Assembly (NCBI GenBank): GCA_963828415.1
Contig: CAWHEI010000001.1
Coordinates: 744,001 to 808,000 of the forward strand
Length of the DNA: 64,000 nucleotides
Direction: 5' to 3'
From: Sva-07 sp963828415
Lineage (GTDB): Bacteria; Actinomycetota; Acidimicrobiia; Acidimicrobiales; Ilumatobacteraceae
The translations under genes were made by a program, and so were the position numbers. The notes beneath the pieces were generated by a model. That model was not told the DNA's origin. It saw only the letters and a program-made list of their open reading frames with translations, and searched no databases. Positions 62,664-64,000 of this stretch are shown here, piece after piece. Numbering within the stretch: the stretch's first letter is position 1; each line of letters begins with the position of its first letter.

Positions 62664-63767
62664 CGCCGCACGGTGTCGACGCCATCCTTGGAAACCGGTG
62701 ACGCCGAAGGTCAGTGCGACCAGCGGCGCGACGATCAGCGCGGCGGGTCCGACGACGTCGGCTGCCGATGAATCACTCGCGTCGAGCACCAGGTACGCGA
62801 CGTAGACCGCATAGAAGCCGATCAGGACGAACCCTTCCCAGCGTTTGATCTGGAAGCCGTTCCACACGATCGGGACCAGCACGATCGTCGCCGCCAGCAT
62901 CACCGGGAAGTCGAGTCGTAGCGAGACGTCGCTGACGGGGATCCCGTCGTTCGACACGATCGCGCTCAGCCCGAGCACCGACATCAGGTTGAAGAGGTTC
63001 GAGCCGATGACGTTGCCGACGGCGATGTCCCGCTGGCCGCGGAGTGCGGCCAGGATCGACGTGGCGAGCTCCGGCAGCGAGGTGCCGATGGCCACGACGG
63101 TCAACCCGATCACGAGATCGCTCACACCTGCCGATTCGGCGATGTCGGTCGCCGCGTTCACCAGGAGCTGTGATCCCACCACGAGGACGACCAAGCCGGC
63201 AACCACGAGCATGAGGTTGAACCAGAGCGGCCGCTCGGTCGCCACGCCTTCCAGCGTCTCGACGGACTCCGTGTACTCCTCGACCACGTCGGTGCGTTCA
63301 CCGCGCGCTTCGCGGACGAGCCATGCGACGTATGCGATCACGCCGGCGAACAGGATGATGCCGTCGACGCGGCCGATGTTGTTGTCGAGCGACATCAGGA
63401 GAGCGACGACCGACACGACGATGAGCAACGGGATGTCGAAGCGGATGATGCGCTGCTGGACGGCCAGCCCGCCCACCACGGCGGACGCTCCCAGGATGAG
63501 CAGGATGTTGCCGATGTTGCTGCCGACGACGTTGCCGAAGGCCACGTCGGCATTGCCGCCGAATGCTGCCGACACGCTGACGGCGAGCTCGGGCGCACTC
63601 GTGCCGAACGCCACGACGGTGAGCCCGATCACCACCGGCGCGATGCCGAGCTTCGATGCGATCGTCGCTGCTCCTTTCACCAGGAGTTCGGCCCCGCCGA
63701 CCAAACAGACGATTCCGACGAGAAGGGCAACGATCGTGAGTGCATTCACCGCTGCGTACTGTGCCAT
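62640..63767 (-). CDS. Ca/Na antiporter (YrbG-like, CaCA family)
   Basis: 375-aa membrane exchanger with about ten helices in two inverted halves, each with an alpha repeat: GTSAPELAVS plus GNVVGSNIGNILLILG, and GTSLPELATS plus GNVIGSNLFNLMSVLG. An acidic loop (GERTDVVEEYTESVE) links the halves. Exports Ca2+ (or similar) in exchange for Na+ or H+. Convergent with the transpeptidase, with 24 overlapping bases. Confidence 0.9.
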   Translation of the reverse strand: MAQYAAVNALTIVALLVGIVCLVGGAELLVKGAATIASKLGIAPVVIGLTVVAFGTSAPELAVSVSAAFGGNADVAFGNVVGSNIGNILLILGASAVVGGLAVQQRIIRFDIPLLIVVSVVALLMSLDNNIGRVDGIILFAGVIAYVAWLVREARGERTDVVEEYTESVETLEGVATERPLWFNLMLVVAGLVVLVVGSQLLVNAATDIAESAGVSDLVIGLTVVAIGTSLPELATSILAALRGQRDIAVGNVIGSNLFNLMSVLGLSAIVSNDGIPVSDVSLRLDFPVMLAATIVLVPIVWNGFQIKRWEGFVLIGFYAVYVAYLVLDASDSSAADVVGPAALIVAPLVALTFGVTGFQGWRRHRAASVVDPHR

Positions 63768-63784
63768 GCGCCAAGCTGTTTGCG

Positions 63785-64000
63785 ATGTTCACAACGGAAA
63801 TCAACGAGTCGGCCCGACAGATCGGCGAGGCGCTGCGCGAACGTGGCGAGACGGTGGCCGTGGCGGAGGGATCCGCCGGCGGACTCGTGTCCGCGGCGTT
63901 GTTGTCGGTCCCCGGTGCGTCGGCGTACTACGTGGGCGGCACGGTCGTCTACACCCTTGCTGCGAGCAGGGCGTGGATGGCGGGAGAAGTCGACGTCCCG
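63785..64000 (+). CDS. CinA C-terminal-like amidohydrolase, 3' truncated
   Basis: First 72 codons only. FTTEINESARQIGEALRERG, then VAVAEGSAGGLVSAALLSVPGASAYYVGG, match the CinA/PncC C-terminal domain, which deamidates nicotinamide mononucleotide. The family usually reads AESCTGG where this has AEGSAGG, so the catalytic Ser position may differ. No N-terminal MoCF domain is present before it. The gene runs beyond the window. Confidence 0.72.
   Translation, partial: MFTTEINESARQIGEALRERGETVAVAEGSAGGLVSAALLSVPGASAYYVGGTVVYTLAASRAWMAGEVDVP

Overview
The window is high-GC, densely packed DNA from an actinobacterium. The best fit is the Acidimicrobiia (Ilumatobacter-like), inferred from gene content rather than any marker match: an MtrB/LpqB-like pair, WhiB, a PimB-like mannosyltransferase, a WS/DGAT acyltransferase, an F420-type luciferase-like oxidoreductase, a YwiC-like protein, a DEDDh-GIY-YIG fusion and many leaderless promoters. 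No tRNA, rRNA, CRISPR array, transposase or phage gene was recognised. One structural RNA, RNase P RNA, lies at 31768-32150.

Layout. 1-3385: end of a sensor kinase, its GerMN lipoprotein, a small membrane protein and glycerol kinase. 3399-8080: a two-gene cassette on the minus strand, a SIR2-like/TIR protein followed by a membrane-anchored nSTAND1 ATPase with a large C-terminal ectodomain; it looks like an undescribed NAD-linked conflict (defence) module. 8213-21927: housekeeping genes (ACT protein, alanine-type aminotransferase, pyrophosphatase, ROK glucokinase, PimB-like transferase, QueG, WS/DGAT, NYN protein, SOS-box-controlled exonuclease-endonuclease, ThrB, TrpD, WhiB). 22034-24957: a Fur, rubrerythrin, Fe-S oxidoreductase, DUF3501 operon. 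25115-30212: glpD, an alkyl-DHAP-synthase-like flavoprotein, a membrane protein and a divergent FGGY kinase. 30286-32271: two ferritin-like exported proteins, rnpB and palindromic repeats. 32336-39250: a Liv-type ABC system compressed into three genes, including an MFS-LivF-LivG fusion. 39296-50082: phosphatase, zinc-ribbon protein, class A PBP, dehydrogenase, GlgC, GlgA, PEP carboxylase. 50097-58363: hydrolase, LLM oxidoreductase, then a nitric-oxide/nitrite block (ScdA, YwiC, Rrf2, NirK), a stress protein and a WD40 lipoprotein. 58418-64000: a selenocysteine-type ResA-like redox protein, an APH-fold kinase, an L,D-transpeptidase, a Ca/Na antiporter and the start of a CinA-like gene.

Three promoter regions (Fur operon, NirK, stress protein/WD40) share a DosR-like box followed by a dyad of about 30 bp, which suggests one redox or hypoxia regulon joining iron/peroxide protection, nitrite reduction and stress genes. 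Five or more single-base frame breaks interrupt otherwise well conserved genes, four of them looking like one extra base. They suggest residual indels in the assembly more than real gene decay, and they should be kept in mind when reading any broken gene here.
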